Shown in pieces: positions 11,111-22,889 of a stretch of DNA of 64,000 nucleotides. The first letter of the stretch is position 1; each line of letters begins with the position of its first letter. The position numbers were made by a program, and so were the translations under genes. The notes beneath the pieces were generated by a model. That model was not told the DNA's origin. It saw only the letters and a program-made list of their open reading frames with translations, and did not search any database. Origin of the DNA: Perkinsus olseni (Eukaryota; Perkinsozoa; Perkinsida; Perkinsidae); contig JABANP010000047.1 in assembly GCA_013115135.1 (NCBI GenBank), forward strand, positions 145,781 through 209,780, written 5' to 3'.

Positions 11111-12808
11111 CTACTGCTGTTGTTGGCGTTGATGCTGTTGGGCATAGTAAGCTGAGCACTTAGCAGCATATTCAGCCATCTGCTTCTGATAGGTGGCCAG
11201 CGCTGCTGCGTACTCCTCCAACGAGGACGTCGCCTTCACAGCCTGACCAGCGTACGGAGGGCCACCAGCAGGAGTAGTAGGCCCCGGGCTGAGCACTCGA
11301 CGCTGGTATCGCCTGCTGCTGCTGCTGTTGACCATATATGCCAGCATAAGGCATAGACCCGCTACTGCTGCTGCTGCTGCTGGCACCACCATAGACCCCC
11401 AGACCTCCCGACGCCTGCTGTTGTTTCGGCGCTTGCTGCTGCTGCTGGGCCGGGTAATTCATTCCGTACTGCTGTTGTTGGCCGGGAGTGGAGTACTGGG
11501 CTGCGCTGAGAGGAGTAGTGGCAGAAGGCTGTTGAGGGTAAGGTGTAGGGGCCATGGCGGCATGCCTTCCGAAGGTAGGGACCGCAGCAGCAGTAGTGGC
11601 GGCGGCGGTGGGCTGTTGTTTCACCAGCCTGCTGGCCGTAGTAGCTCGCTGCCGCCGACATCTGGGCAGCCCTAGAGGCCATGTCCATCATACCAGTATT
11701 AGCAGGCCGTGATGACTGAGCGTAGGGTTGAGGTGGCAGGGGGCTCCTCGACTGGTAGGCCGCTGTTGCTGGTGTGCTCATCATGGTAGGGCCTGCGTGC
11801 TGCTGCTGTTGCCATTGAGGGGCAGCGGCTGGGGACCTGACACGCCACTGGTGACCAGGCCGAACACGGTGGCTGGAGGGACGCTGAGGTCGGCAGGAGC
11901 CCTCCCTTACCCGTACGACCCGAAGCCTGGTCTAGGCATGGGCATCCCCAAGGGCTGAGCGGCAGTAGGGGGTTGGGCCGTCGGCTGTTGTTGCTGCTGC
12001 TGCATCGGAGGCCTGTAGGAAGCGATAGTTAAGCGATGACCGCGGCACTCCCCCTCCTCCTCACCGTTGCTGCTGCTGCTGCTGGCCATACGACAGCCGC
12101 TGCTGATAAGGAGAAGGTAATGGACTAGGGTACGGCCTGGGAACGAAAAATGCATAACCCATCCGACGGAGCGATGCACCACCTCAATGGTTGCTGCTGC
12201 TGTTGTGGGAGTGGTTCACGTCTCGGCGTCGAACCCCCACCAGGCATCGGCGGCCGCTGCTGGTCATACGGCGGTGCAGCGACCCTGACGACCACAACAC
12301 CGTCACCGACCCTCCGATCACCTATCTTACCTCTGCCGTTTATCCGGCATGCCACCACCATCAGCCTGCCCCAGCTGCCTCTTCTCACTGTAACTGCCAT
12401 CAACACCCCATCAGTCCTCCGCCCCTCCCCTTCCTGCCCACCTTGCCGCCACTGCCGACGTCCTCACCGGCGCCGCCTTGATCCGGGCCTCCCTCTCACG
12501 CTCCATCTTCTCCTTCTGTTCCTTCGCCAACTTCTCCCTCATCTCCCTATCCTTCTCCAGCTGCTCCCTCATCTTCGCCTCCCTCTCCGCCCGCTCCTTG
12601 GCCAGCTTATCCGCCAGCTCCCTGTCTCGCTTCGCCTGTTCCTTCGCCTCGATCTCCGACCACACCTTTTGACAGGAGTCGTTCTTAGCATCCTGACCGA
12701 GGAGGAACCCTTAACCACAATTTCGAGGCGCGCGAGAATTACCATGGGAGAAACATGCCAGCCCCCTATAAATTCCTCCTTGTTTCCCCCTGCCCAACCA
12801 GGCACCAT
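11111..12808 (-). CDS. Gln-rich protein with charged single-helix/coiled-coil segment
   Basis: Starts at ATG 12808. A 50-nt intron (12693-12742) joins in frame to a long, strongly alternating Lys/Arg/Glu helix (about 75 residues), followed by several more exons rich in Gln, Pro, Gly and Ala with poly-Gln tracts. One well-supported short intron lies near 12008-12057. The C-terminus carries a Tyr/Ala motif (AAALATYQKQMAEYAAKCSAYYAQ in part) ending QQQQ. The Tyr-rich C-terminal motif resembles those of FUBP/KSRP-type single-strand nucleic-acid-binding proteins, but I see no KH domain, so the function is open. Internal exon boundaries between about 11110 and 12420 are approximate. The 50-nt intron carries a family II intronic element. 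Confidence 0.6.
12719..12740 (+). repeat. Intronic repeat, family II (antisense to host gene)
   Basis: AATTTCGAGGCGCGCGAG, one mismatch from the family consensus over its first 17 nt. It sits within the 50-nt intron of the Gln-rich gene, in the orientation opposite to transcription. Confidence 0.6.
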
Positions 12809-14257
12809 CGCAGTGAATTGATACTCAGTCCGCTGCTCACCACCATCATCAACCTACAGCGAGTGTGGCTGTACGGTGGGTAATGACCAGCCCGGCTTGT
12901 ACTACCTCCCGCTTTGCCTCTTGGAACTGGATGACCTCTTCTCCCTCACCTCCCTCCGGGAAGCATCTCCTTCAGCCTAGCTGTAGTGGCAGGTATTATG
13001 GAGTTACCATAACTACTACCTGCAACGATGATAATAATAGAACAGTCGGTGGGAAGACGTAAGACCAAGAGATGATACGAATTACGATAACGATGATGAT
13101 GATGAGAAAGTCCTATACTTGAGATCACAACGGTTATGATGAATGCCAATATTCATACCAAATTTCCGCTGCATCATACTCTACACTACGTTACACTTCG
13201 ACTGGGGTAGAATAAAATAGTCATTAGTTACACAGTGAAGGCAGCACAGAGGGGTATGGAACGTTCGTGTTTACGCCAGCTGCAGTCCCAGGCGTCCACA
13301 GCATTTATCGGGATGATTACCGACAAGACCTCATCAGCACTGTCCTACAAGTACAACAGCCCATCTATTCACTGCAGTTGAGAATTTCTTTCCCTCCGTC
13401 CAACCGAGGGCATCGACCCGACAGCAGCTACTTTTGAATACCATAAGCAGGACCAGGACGACTGTCGGTGGTGGAGCTGTCTCTTATCAAAGCCAAAGCG
13501 CAGCGCCTGTGAATCCCCTGGTCCGGCATTTCCCATGTCTCTCGTCGTCATCGTCGCTGCTTCAACAGAGTCGGTTTTCGATTTCCGCAATAATTTCAAA
13601 GGGTGCTAAGACGGGCTTAGCAGCAGCAGCACACACCCGTGAGGCCGCGGGTGTGGCGAATGTTCCCTGGGCTGTCCTTGGGCTGCTGCTCTCGGGCCTA
13701 CCTTTCCTCTCTTGCCCACAAATCCCCTCTACAAACTAAACCGAGCGCAGGAGGAGGCACTTCATGATGACGAGGAGTGACGAGAAGGAGGCGCTGATGA
13801 TGACGATGAGGGTGTGGCTGGGAAGGAGGAAAAGAAAGAACAGGAGGCGGAGCGAAGCACCATCCAGATTATTATCCATTACACTAGAATGCCCAAGTTA
13901 ACCCTCTAGCTCTCTTTGACCCTTCGACAGCGGCGAAGCTCCCACGAACGCTTCGCCGATTCCTCACGGACAGGACGGCTGCTCCTCTCGCGGAATTTTG
14001 AGAATTACCAGGACCCTCAGAAGGCATGCAGGCTTGCATCCTGCACTCTCAATATCGTTCAACAAGAGCCTTCATGCACGTCACAGAGTCATTCTTCCAA
14101 AGAACCTCTTCGCCTTCCCGGACGCCCAACGGGAAGGGTAAGAGTCGAACCCTCTACTTCATGCCACCAAAGCATTCATACCGATTACTCTAGACCGTTC
14201 AGGCAGCTATTCCGACTTCACAAACACTCACTAGTGTGCACACTACCACAATCGAGG
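12809..14257. other. Region without a supported gene
   Basis: Several short ORFs exist on both strands, including a Lys/Glu/Asp-rich run on the + strand near 13790-13860. I find no domain and no convincing splice-linked frame. It could hold the 3' exons of the next minus-strand gene. Confidence 0.35.
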
Positions 14258-15037
14258 TCAATGGGAAGTGAGTCGAATGCTGTTCACAATAGTAGTAAGT
14301 ATTGGAAAAATTGGGGATCCCCAGCCCATGGCTCCCTCCGCGAGTTCCCTATTATCATTATTATTACTATGCTTCTCTAGTAGATCATCCAAAGGGATCC
14401 CCTTCAGCGTGATGGCTGCATGAGCTGCCGCTTGGACTGCCACTCGCTCGTCCGATTGATACCCACCATCGAAGTCTACCCTCCCTCCACCGTTGGGCTG
14501 CTGATACCACCACACGCTACAGCGGTAGGGGAGGCCCTGAGGGGAGGAAGAGGGGCGTATTCTGACACCTCTAGCTACTGCCAGCCTACCTTGCTGGCTG
14601 CCTCAGTCCTATTAGCCGAATGGTTATCATGGACCACTTCCAAATGAATGCCCTCTGCTCCAAATACCTTGCAAACATGCATCAGATTCTCAGCGGAGCG
14701 AAGCTCCTCTCGCCATTACTCCCCCAACGACTTCTTTTAAAGTCCAACGTATACGGCAGGACAGAGGCAGCCCGAAGCTCCTTCCTTTTCGCGTCCGCTT
14801 TCACTGCAGCCCGACGCCTCTCCTCCTCATCGAAGTGGGTATCACCACCGGACGTGGGCATTCTGTACTGCCCTCCTGGAGGTATCAGCACCGGCTGCGT
14901 CCTGACACGATCACATATCATGTCGCGCGCCACGAAATTACCCCCTACGGCAGGACACTCCGTAGGTAGAGGATCCGGCTGCTGCCATTGTCCGTCTCAT
15001 ATTCATCATAGGCGATTGGGCGACGGTGGGGCGCCAT
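14258..15037 (-). CDS. Multi-exon protein, C-terminal region weakly like a dsRNA-binding domain
   Basis: Exons read on the minus strand include a charged segment (residues around PTSGGDTHFDEEERRRA), then LMHVCKVFGAEGIHLEVVHD. A clear 53-nt intron (about 14547-14599) leads to RCSVWWYQQ, GGGRVDFDGGYQ and an Ala-rich helix AVQAAAHAAITLKGI. The order beta strand, Gly-rich turn, Ala-rich helix recalls the second half of a double-stranded-RNA-binding domain, but the match is weak. The start (ATG 15037), a possible 47-nt intron at about 14893-14939 and the frame near 14700 are uncertain. The gene carries family II and family III intronic motifs. Confidence 0.45.
14561..14574 (+). repeat. Intronic repeat, family III (antisense to host gene)
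   Basis: TCTGACACCTCTAG lies inside the 53-nt intron of the minus-strand gene, so it is in antisense orientation and cannot be acting as the acceptor there. Confidence 0.6.
14922..14939 (-). repeat. Intronic or exonic repeat, family II
   Basis: Exact 18-nt AATTTCGTGGCGCGCGAC on the minus strand. It may be the 5' part of a 47-nt intron (GTAATTTCG...ACGCAG). It can also be read through as coding (Asn-Phe-Val-Ala-Arg-Asp). Confidence 0.6.
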
Positions 15038-15076
15038 GACGGAGAAGGCGGGAGCCCCCGGGTCCGGTGGAAGGTA

Positions 15077-15090
15077 TCTGACACCTCTAG
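15077..15090 (+). repeat. Intronic repeat, family III
   Basis: TCTGACACCTCTAG followed by CT, as at 14561, with a shared GTAT(T) before it. It lies just upstream of the minus-strand dsRBD-like gene. Confidence 0.55.
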
Positions 15091-15634
15091 CTCCACTCTA
15101 CCACCATCATCATGATGATGGCCACCATCCTACACCTGCTTATGCAGCTCGCTAGCCGTACCACCCTCGGACCTGACAACAAGTCCGTTTGGCCTCATGG
15201 GGAGGGCCATCGAGGAGAGTACTTTTCGCCACTTCCTGAAACGCTTCGCTCCGCCTTCACCGACTCAGCCTCCACCATATGAACATCACTATCAACAGGC
15301 TTTCTCACCTGCGCAGGTCACAGTGGAGAGCATATCCAAGCTTGACCCATGCAAGATACGGACTAAGTCAGGAGCCTTACCCAGATCAAAGCCTGCTTTT
15401 CCTGCTCCCTCTCCGGCGCTGCCCGCTGGTTGGTCCATCACCGTAAAAAACAGCTGCTTCTAGCAATCAATCCCTCCCTCAGGCGCGCGCTTATCCCGTC
15501 GACAGATTCTCATTAAAGGCACTGAACGCGAACCCTTCCCCAAGTAGAGCACACTGAGACCACCTGAGTTTGAAAGCGCTTCCAAAGTGGTGTTTAAATA
15601 CTATAACTACAAAACCTTTCCAGCACTATTGCCT
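15091..15634. other. Intergenic region, nothing recognised
   Basis: It separates the dsRBD-like gene from the tandem four-repeat family. No supported ORF or RNA. Confidence 0.35.
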
Positions 15635-17093
15635 TTACTGAAAAAACAAGGAACCCATGACGGAGCGATGCCTGGCCAAATTAAGGCAGGCCTTCAACGA
15701 CAGGCCCACAGAGGCCATCGCGTTGACGACATTGAGGAGAATTGAAGTGACCAGGACGGCGTTAGACCCCACCGGTTTTCTCAGGAAGGGCCAATCCTCG
15801 AGCTTGAACTCGATGCTCCTTCCATAGAGGGAGTCCTCCTTCAACACGTCCTTCCATACCTGAGGGGCCTGCAGGGCCTCCCTCACAGCAGCTATGGCCG
15901 GGGACAGAGTGCGCTGGTCAGTACTGGTGATTCTGATCTTGTTAGGGCGTTGAACATGACACTGACCACTGGGTTCTCCGGCTTGTTAACGGAGCCACTG
16001 CCCGACTTCTCCGGGCGACGCCAGTAGATCACCGGAAGCTTTCCTTCAACTACCCCGACTATCTCGAAATTCTGTTGCCACATAACCTGGAGTATGTTCG
16101 ATAACAACAGCCTAGTGTCCACTCTAGACTTAAAGAAGGCATCAAAGGGGAGGCCCTTGAGGACCCATTCCTCAGCCTCACCGCACTCCTGTTGCCGAGC
16201 ACAACCCCTCGGCCAGCCGGCAGCGATCGCTCCGGAAATGGCAGAGACTAAGAACTGGTCCAACCCCTGGTGGGGTGGGCCGAACAGTCGAACGCGATCC
16301 TCCTGATTGAAGCTGAGGCCCACGTACTCCGCCCGCTCTCCCTCCTTCTGCGGCATGCTTTGGAAGAACATCTTAGGCTTGAGGCCGCGACTGTCGGCCA
16401 CCCTCATAGTCCCCACCAGCCGATACCCGGACACCTTCTCGAGTGAAACCAGCGTGCCCAGTATAGCCTGGCGAGCCAGCACACCGTCCGACCCGAAACT
16501 GATCCACGGCACCGTGTCCAGGGAGAGGTCGACCCCATCAGGGGAATCTTCTACTTCATCAACCACCCATGCGGTCTCTAGACCACTTCGGACGGTCGAG
16601 ACCAGCGCGTCGCGGGCCTCGTCCGGCATGCCAGTAGTGACCGCAGTGACCCCCGACCACCCCTGCAGGGCCAGACACAAATCAGGGAGGAGGGGAGGAG
16701 TCGTTGGGGTCAGCTCGGAGTATCCAAACTCGAAGGAAGCCTAGCTTGCGATGGGAGATATCAACGTCGGTGACGACCTTGAACCCGGACCGTCGAACAG
16801 CATCCATCAGGCCCAGAGCCAACTTGCTGGTCTCGAAACCGGTCGGCCTTGAAGTTCCACCAAGGAAAGCCTCTTAGCTTGAACTTATGCACGCCAGTGG
16901 AGTCTTTGAGGTTCTCATCCTTCTGTATACCATCACTCCAACAACTCTCGATCGCCTGCCTGACACCATCCACGAGATGCTGAGGTCCCCGCTGGACGTA
17001 GATCTTGTCATGGCCTAGTATGGCAAGACTGCAGTAGCCAGCAGAGGTAGGGACGAAGGGATATGCCTCTTGAAAATCAACTTTAAATACCAT
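15635..17093 (-). pseudogene. Four-repeat family, copy 1 (frameshifted)
   Basis: First of five tandem minus-strand copies of an undescribed protein. Each copy consists of four divergent repeats of about 110-130 residues. A repeat has a hydrophobic strand followed by HDxDxIR, a helix ending in W, a basic motif near xEFKLxGxP(W/F), a helix of type ARxxLxxIxxxL and a GxELxxxxDxS..FRR strand. In this copy the conserved blocks lie in different frames: one nucleotide must be skipped near 16865 (after FPW) and near 16705 (after ADP), and there is a -1 change near 15945. The start is unclear (ATG 17093 taken) and the Met-Gly start of the sister copies is missing. Probably a decayed copy; sequence error cannot be excluded. 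Confidence 0.6.
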
Positions 17094-17720
17094 TAAAAGA
17101 GAAAGGAAAGAAGAGAAGCTGAGGATCGGACTGTCCGGTAAGCCAGGAATTCCGTCAGGCAATGGCGACGAAAAGCCTACGGGTATTAAGGGACATCAAT
17201 CGACAGCTCATCGCAATCACGTTACATGAGAACTTTCCTACTCTTCATCATGAAGAAAGAAGCCTTCACTCTCAACATCGACGACGGGTGGATCCACAAG
17301 ATGCGGTGAGCTTCCCATGAAAGTAGTTAGCGCAAACTAACGCGATGGAAGGATCGTGGAATAGCAGATAATCATGGCAACGATCCGACAACTGTACGCC
17401 CACAATTGGAAAATCTTATCGACCACCTGCCCCACTACTACAAACTCCGCCATACTGCTGAGCCACCCGCCTCTAAGGCGCCTCCCTGACCATCGCAGAG
17501 CACTGCAGGGCTGCTAGAATAAGCATGCAATGCTTAGAATACTGCAGGCACAAATCGAACTGGTCCTCCCTGCCATTCCCCAGTCGCTACCCTTCCAAAC
17601 TCCAACCAAAACCCCTCGTATTGAAGACAAAGCTTTCTGTAAGAAATAAGACTCATCAAAACGCCTCTGCTCCCTCAAGCTCACTAAGGAGCGCCATAGA
17701 ACCGGAATACATCATCACCA
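17094..17720. other. Spacer in the four-repeat family array
   Basis: No gene supported between copies 1 and 2. Confidence 0.35.
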
Positions 17721-19306
17721 TCACGACTCCTCCCTCCCCTTCCCCCTAGTAAAGTATAGCGTGGAGAGATCAAGTCTGTACCACTCACTCTCAGTGGCAA
17801 CGCACAGCCTCGAGAGGTCCAGCGAGGCCCTCAGCTGCCACCCAAGTTCCGCCATGACGTTGACCAGGGTGAGGAGGACGGCTGTGGCATAGACGGTGGT
17901 CTTGGGCCCAGGGGTCCACGTGTGGAAGGGGGACTTCACCAACTTCAATTGGGCACTCCTCCCAAACATGCTCAAGTCTTGCACTGCTTCGACCGGGAAT
18001 TCTGGCGGGCACAGCGCCATGCGTATCCTAGGTTGAAGCTCGGCAATTAAGGAATCGTCCGTCGAGGATATCCTGACCTCATCAATGTCATAGAATGAAA
18101 CGCAAACGATCGGCTCCTCCGGCACTCGCATCGCTCCGCTAGACTTCCGGAAGATCATAAGGGAGGTCTCAGCCAGCCTACCAGTATAGTCGATCTTTGG
18201 CATGAGTTCGAATCCCAGCGACCACATTTTTTGCAGTATTTTCCCCATCATTATTCTCACCTCCACCGAATCCTCCCCCTGAGTGCCCCCATGGGGAGCC
18301 GTTCAACCTCCACTCGTACGCGTTGTCCCTACCGCCCTCCTGCCGCACGCCGTGCAACCAGCTACGGCCAATCACGGCGCTCAGCTCCTGCTGGACGAAG
18401 GGATCCAGGAACTCTCCCGGGGTCGGGAATATTCTTATAATATCATTATCATCCAAATGCATGCCCACATAGCTGCCCCGATCCGCGGGAGAATCCGGCG
18501 GCGGTACTCGGAACAACAGACTGGACTTGGCCCCGTGGTTCATAGACAACGACAGAGACCTCTCCAACCTGTAGCCAGCCTTCCGTTCAAGCTCCGTCAG
18601 AATCCCAAGGAGAATCTGCCTCGCCTCCACCGGTCTATCCCCTCCCGCCGAAAAGGGAGACCCAGCCAGCTGAAACTGATACGCTCCACTATAGTCGGTC
18701 TCGCTGGTGATCTGCCACGAGTTCACTATCCCTTGCCGCACCGCCTCCTGAATGACATACTGCCGATTCGCGTCGTCCTCTTCCATCACAATACGAAGAT
18801 CGTTCTTATCATGCAGACCAATGAGTACGTCCCTCCGAGGACTACGGGCAGCCATCTGGTCGATCCTCTTGAGTATCCAAGTTTGGACGAAGAAAGGCCT
18901 GGACATATCAATATCATCAACGATGCCCCAGCCAGCCTCCCTCAATGACTCCACTATCCTCATGGCGTATCTTCTCACGTCTACTGTAGCCTTGCCATGT
19001 GCCGCCCAAATCCAGCTCGAGAACTCAAACTCATGCAGGCCATCCACTTTACTACATTTCCTATCCCTTTTAATGAGGCCCCTATCAATAGCCCTTCTCA
19101 CCGCCTCCAGTACCTCCTCAGGGCACTTGTAGGCGTAGATTCGGCTGTTATGGGCCAGGACCAGGGCCGAGAATCCCTGGGAGGTGGGAGTGTTGGGTTG
19201 GGGGTCATGGAAGCCTTTGACCCCGCCGAAACCAATACGCAGCTGATTCAACTGACGGGTGTCGATGCCGAAGATCGACACGCCAACGGGGAGAGCTGTT
19301 ACCCAT
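17721..19306 (-). pseudogene. Four-repeat family, copy 2 (one or two frame breaks)
   Basis: Two overlapping frames together give the full four-repeat protein, ending in the typical STLYFTRGK. One nucleotide must be skipped in a run of five G near 18290 (SPWG, then GTQGEDSVEVR). Upstream, the 5' ATG at 19306 reads Met-Gly-Asn-Ser, like copy 4, but joins the long frame only by a second one-nucleotide skip or an unrecognised intron. All four repeats align well with copies 3-5. It is either a young pseudogene, an assembly error in homopolymers, or a gene that tolerates frameshifts. The Met-Gly start would predict N-myristoylation. Confidence 0.55.
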
Positions 19307-19482
19307 TACGAAATGGTATAATATCCTAAAACTTGTGTTGTGCATGCTTCAACCTCGGATTCGCCCAGACTAACGAAATTCGCTCCAAGTGACAGTACAA
19401 AATTAAACACCCAATCATGCACTACCTCACCAAATGAGCGGAGCGTAGCGGTGGTAGATTTTGTTTTGAACCAGAGTCGACC

Positions 19483-21012
19483 TTAGATACGAGCATGCGT
19501 GAAGTACATGGTGGCCGTATCCAGCTTGTACTGATTCTTATCATCAGCATAGTACTTCCTTGACACATCAAGTGCCGTCCTCATGACCCATCCCAGTTGA
19601 TAGAGAACATCGACCAAGGACAGCAGCACGCTGCCGCAATAGAGAGCGTTGTGGGAGTTGGTACAGGTGTGGAAGGGGGAGCCCTTCAACTTCATCTGGA
19701 GAGATCTGCCATACCGACCGAAGCGCTTTGATGGGGTCAGCCGACAGAGCGGGGCTCATCAAAGCTTGACGGACAGGGCCCTCAATAGCATCTAGTATCT
19801 TCTCATCTGTACAGGTCAACCTAATGTCGTCAGTATCATGCATAGATACTCCCAGGACAGGTTCCGTTGGCGGGAGTGGGACACTACCCTCCTTAGACCT
19901 CCGGAATACCATCAGGGACATGTCGGCCAGCTTGCCACTGCAATCAATTTTAGGCATGAGTTCGAATCCCAGCGCCCACATCCCCTTCAACATCCTCCCC
20001 TACCAGTATACGTGAATCGACGGTCTCCGTTCCATGGGCATCCCACGGCCTGCCCGACAACTTCCATTCGTGCGCTCCACCATACTCCCTCTCCCTCTGG
20101 ATACCCCTCGGCCAGCCCTCCCTTATAGCAGCACGTAGCGTATCTTTCACAGTCTCATCCAGAGCTGACCAAGGTGGGCACATCAATCTCACGTCATCAA
20201 TATCATTCAAACTCAGTCCGACGTACGTGACCTCTCCGTACTCTCTCGAACTCTCAGAATGCCGGAATATCAAGCTAGACTTTGTCGCTTTGCCAGCGGA
20301 CAAGGCCAGAGAGTGGGCCATTCTATACCCAGTACCCTTCTCAATCTGGGCACACATCGCCACCAGCATTCGTCTGATCTTCACCGAGTCCTCTCCGTTC
20401 GCCCCGAGGCTCCCAAAAGGCCGCCCCTTGAGCACGAACTCATGGGCCCCACCATAGTCGCCCTCCCTCGCAATCTTCCACGAGGATTCAATTCCAATGC
20501 GAGCGGCTTCTGTGATGTTGAAGACACGAGTTGCCTCGTCCTCACACAAAATACGAATATCGTCACTACCGTGCAGCCCCACGACGAAGTCCTTCCGATA
20601 GGACCTCCCAAAATCATCACCCTCACGGCGGCGCAGGATGAGCATTTGAAGGAAGCCAGACCTAGACATGTCGACGTCCTCAACCACCTCCCAGCGGACT
20701 TTCTGCAGCTCTTCGATCATCCTCATCATGACTCTTCGTACCTCCACCGTCTTCTTGCCGTTGGCCATCCACAACTTGCTGGCTCAACTTGAACTTATGC
20801 AGCCCCTTGGCCTTATCGGACGGCCCGTCTCCCTTCAAGTGCCGCCTACCCCTAAGGGAGTTCCTGACAGCTTGTTTTACTTCCTCAGGGCACTTCAGTC
20901 CATAGAGGGCCCCCATACCACAGAGGGTGAGGGCACAGAGGCCCTGGGGGGTTGGGGTGTCGGGGGAGGGCTCATACAGCCCCTCCAAACCACTACAACA
21001 GACGCATCCCAT
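19483..21012 (-). pseudogene. Four-repeat family, copy 3 (three +1 frame breaks), MGCVCC start
   Basis: Starts at ATG 21012 with Met-Gly-Cys-Val-Cys-Cys-Ser, a strong candidate for N-myristoylation plus palmitoylation (an SH4-like membrane anchor). The four-repeat alignment to copies 4 and 5 is continuous only if one nucleotide is skipped at 20775 (KFKLSQQ, LWMANGKK), in the GGGG run near 20003 (ILVG, RMLKGMW) and near 19716 (ALRS, YGRSLQ). It ends ATMYFTHARI. No in-frame stop falls inside the conserved blocks. The pattern fits recent inactivation or systematic sequence error, and the anchor suggests the ancestral protein was peripheral on a membrane. Confidence 0.6.
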
Positions 21013-21169
21013 TGAGGGGCGGAAGAACAGACTAGGAATGGGGCAATAGACTACCGTCAGCGATACCACACCTCCCCCACCCAAACACTGAAGGTATCTC
21101 CGCCAGCATAACAAGAGTATCGCAGTCAGAGCGAATACTGAAGCAAGCAGCATGTGATCGATGTTAACA

Positions 21170-22773
21170 TTAATGGGGAGTCGAATGGGATGGAGAAAAA
21201 ATTTGAAATAACCAGGCCTGTGCTACCGCCTGGGAGACGGCCCGCATGAAATACATAGACGAGAGATCTTCTTTATAGCTGCTACTACTTCTATTCCCGT
21301 TACCGTTGTTGTGACTCTCAGTCCTCACCTTACCAGACACGTCCAAGGGAGGCCTTCAACTCCCATCCGAGTTCCCTCAGAGCATCTATCATCGTTAATA
21401 TTATCAACCCCGCAGCCAGTGCCGTCTGGGAGCACATCATGCCATGGAAAGGGCCAACCAGATATCTTGAATTCTAAGGCCCTACCATACCATCGGGAAC
21501 TCTCCACAACATCCACGGGTAGGTGGGGAGGTCCTAAGCTTGCACGCACGCGCGAAGATACTTCCTCCACCACTTTGGTATCAGTACAGGTGAACCTGAC
21601 TCTGTCATAGGTGTGAAGGGAGAGGCAGAGCACCGGGGGAGGTGGGAGGGTTCGAAGGGCCATCGGAGGCCTGCGGAACATCATAAAGGACAGATCAGCT
21701 AATTTACCACTACAGTCAACCTTGGGCATGAGTTCGAATCCCAGGGACTGCATTATTCCGATTATTCTCCCCACCAGCATTCTAGCATCCACCGTATCAG
21801 TACCATCGGCCAACCATGGATACCCCCTCAGTTTCCACTCGTAACTTTCCCCGTACATCCCTTCCTTCTGTACACCTCTGGGCCATGTCTCGGTGATACC
21901 TCTACCAATTTCGTCGCGCGCCACGAAATCCAGAGACTCTCCGGGAGCAGGAATTAATCTGATATCATCTCCACTGTTGAGACTGATGCCGAGGTAAGTC
22001 GACGACCTTCCACCTCGGCCGTACTCATCCTGACCAATCGAAGGCATCTTGAATACTAGGCTCGACTGTGACCCTTGTCGTGCTGATAGAGTATAGGTGT
22101 TCGACAGAAGATACCCTCTTGCCCTCTCGAGCTCCTCACACATGCCGAGTATCATCTGCCGGGCTGCCACTGTGTCAACACCACCAGCGAGGAATGGTCT
22201 ACCCTTGAGTTTGAACTCGTACGCTCCAGCATACTCTGATTCCTTCGTTATTTTCCAGGCGCGCGAAATCCCTCCCCGGATGGCATCCTGGACTGCACTC
22301 ACCCTCAGTGGCTCGTCGGGCAATAACATTCTAACATCATCAGTATCATGGAAGCCTACCATAAGATTCCTTCCATGGGTCAACCTATCATCACCATCGA
22401 TTCGCCTCAACACCCACCCCTGCAGAAAATGACGACGAGAGAGATCAACCTCATCCACTACCTCCCACCCGGCCCGCTCGGTTGCCTCTAAAATATTCAT
22501 AACGACCCTTCGAGTGTCCATAGTGTTCGCCCCACCAGCATACCACAGCCAATCCCTCAACGTGAATTTCTGTAGGCCCTGAGCCTTTGACGACGGCCCC
22601 TCCCTTTTGATGGCAGCCGCCCCCACGGCCTCATGCACAGCTCGTATCACTTCCGCTGGGCACTTGAGGGCGTAGATATGATAATGATCTGATAGTAGTA
22701 GAAGGCATAAGCCTTGAGGGGTCGGATGGAAGGGGTCGGCCACCGACAGAGAGGAGAGGACACTATTACCCAT
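21170..22773 (-). pseudogene. Four-repeat family, copy 4 (C-terminal frame breaks), MGNS start
   Basis: ATG 22773 gives Met-Gly-Asn-Ser, predicted to be N-myristoylated. The first three and a half repeats are intact (about 445 residues, including DTDDVRML, VDEVDLSRRH and GFELMPKVDCSGKL). Near the end the conserved frame requires skipping one nucleotide near 21438 (HDV, CSQTAL) and near 21347 (KASL, LDVSGK), after which the frame runs to a stop at 21170. If not corrected, translation ends 18 codons after the last break in a truncated fourth repeat and may still be functional. The family VARD codons at 21913-21929 coincide with intronic repeat family II. Confidence 0.6.
21913..21929 (-). repeat. 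Family II sequence inside coding DNA
   Basis: A 17-nt exact match to ATTTCGTGGCGCGCGAC within copy 4, read as Phe-Val-Ala-Arg-Asp. Sister copies have the same protein length here without the motif. It could be chance or an in-frame replacement. Confidence 0.4.
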
Positions 22774-22889
22774 GAGAAGTCAACTCTAAAAAGCCGTGGC
22801 CCACACAACCACAACGCGACACCCTCATGAGTTGACAAAATTATGGTATGCACGCGTCACATCATCACTTTCATGCATATGCTGTCCTA

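Noticed and set aside
12150..12821. A long plus-strand ORF (223 codons, Pro/Leu-rich)
   Set aside because: It is the antisense shadow of the Gln-rich minus-strand gene, whose in-phase 50-nt intron and charged helix are far more convincing.
14100..14200. A tRNA suggested by AGAGGGTTCGACTC on the minus strand
   Set aside because: The T stem pairs poorly and no A box lies at the correct distance.
15635..17093. Three separate small genes in place of array copy 1
   Set aside because: The pieces align consecutively with the intact copy 5, so they are one frame-broken copy.
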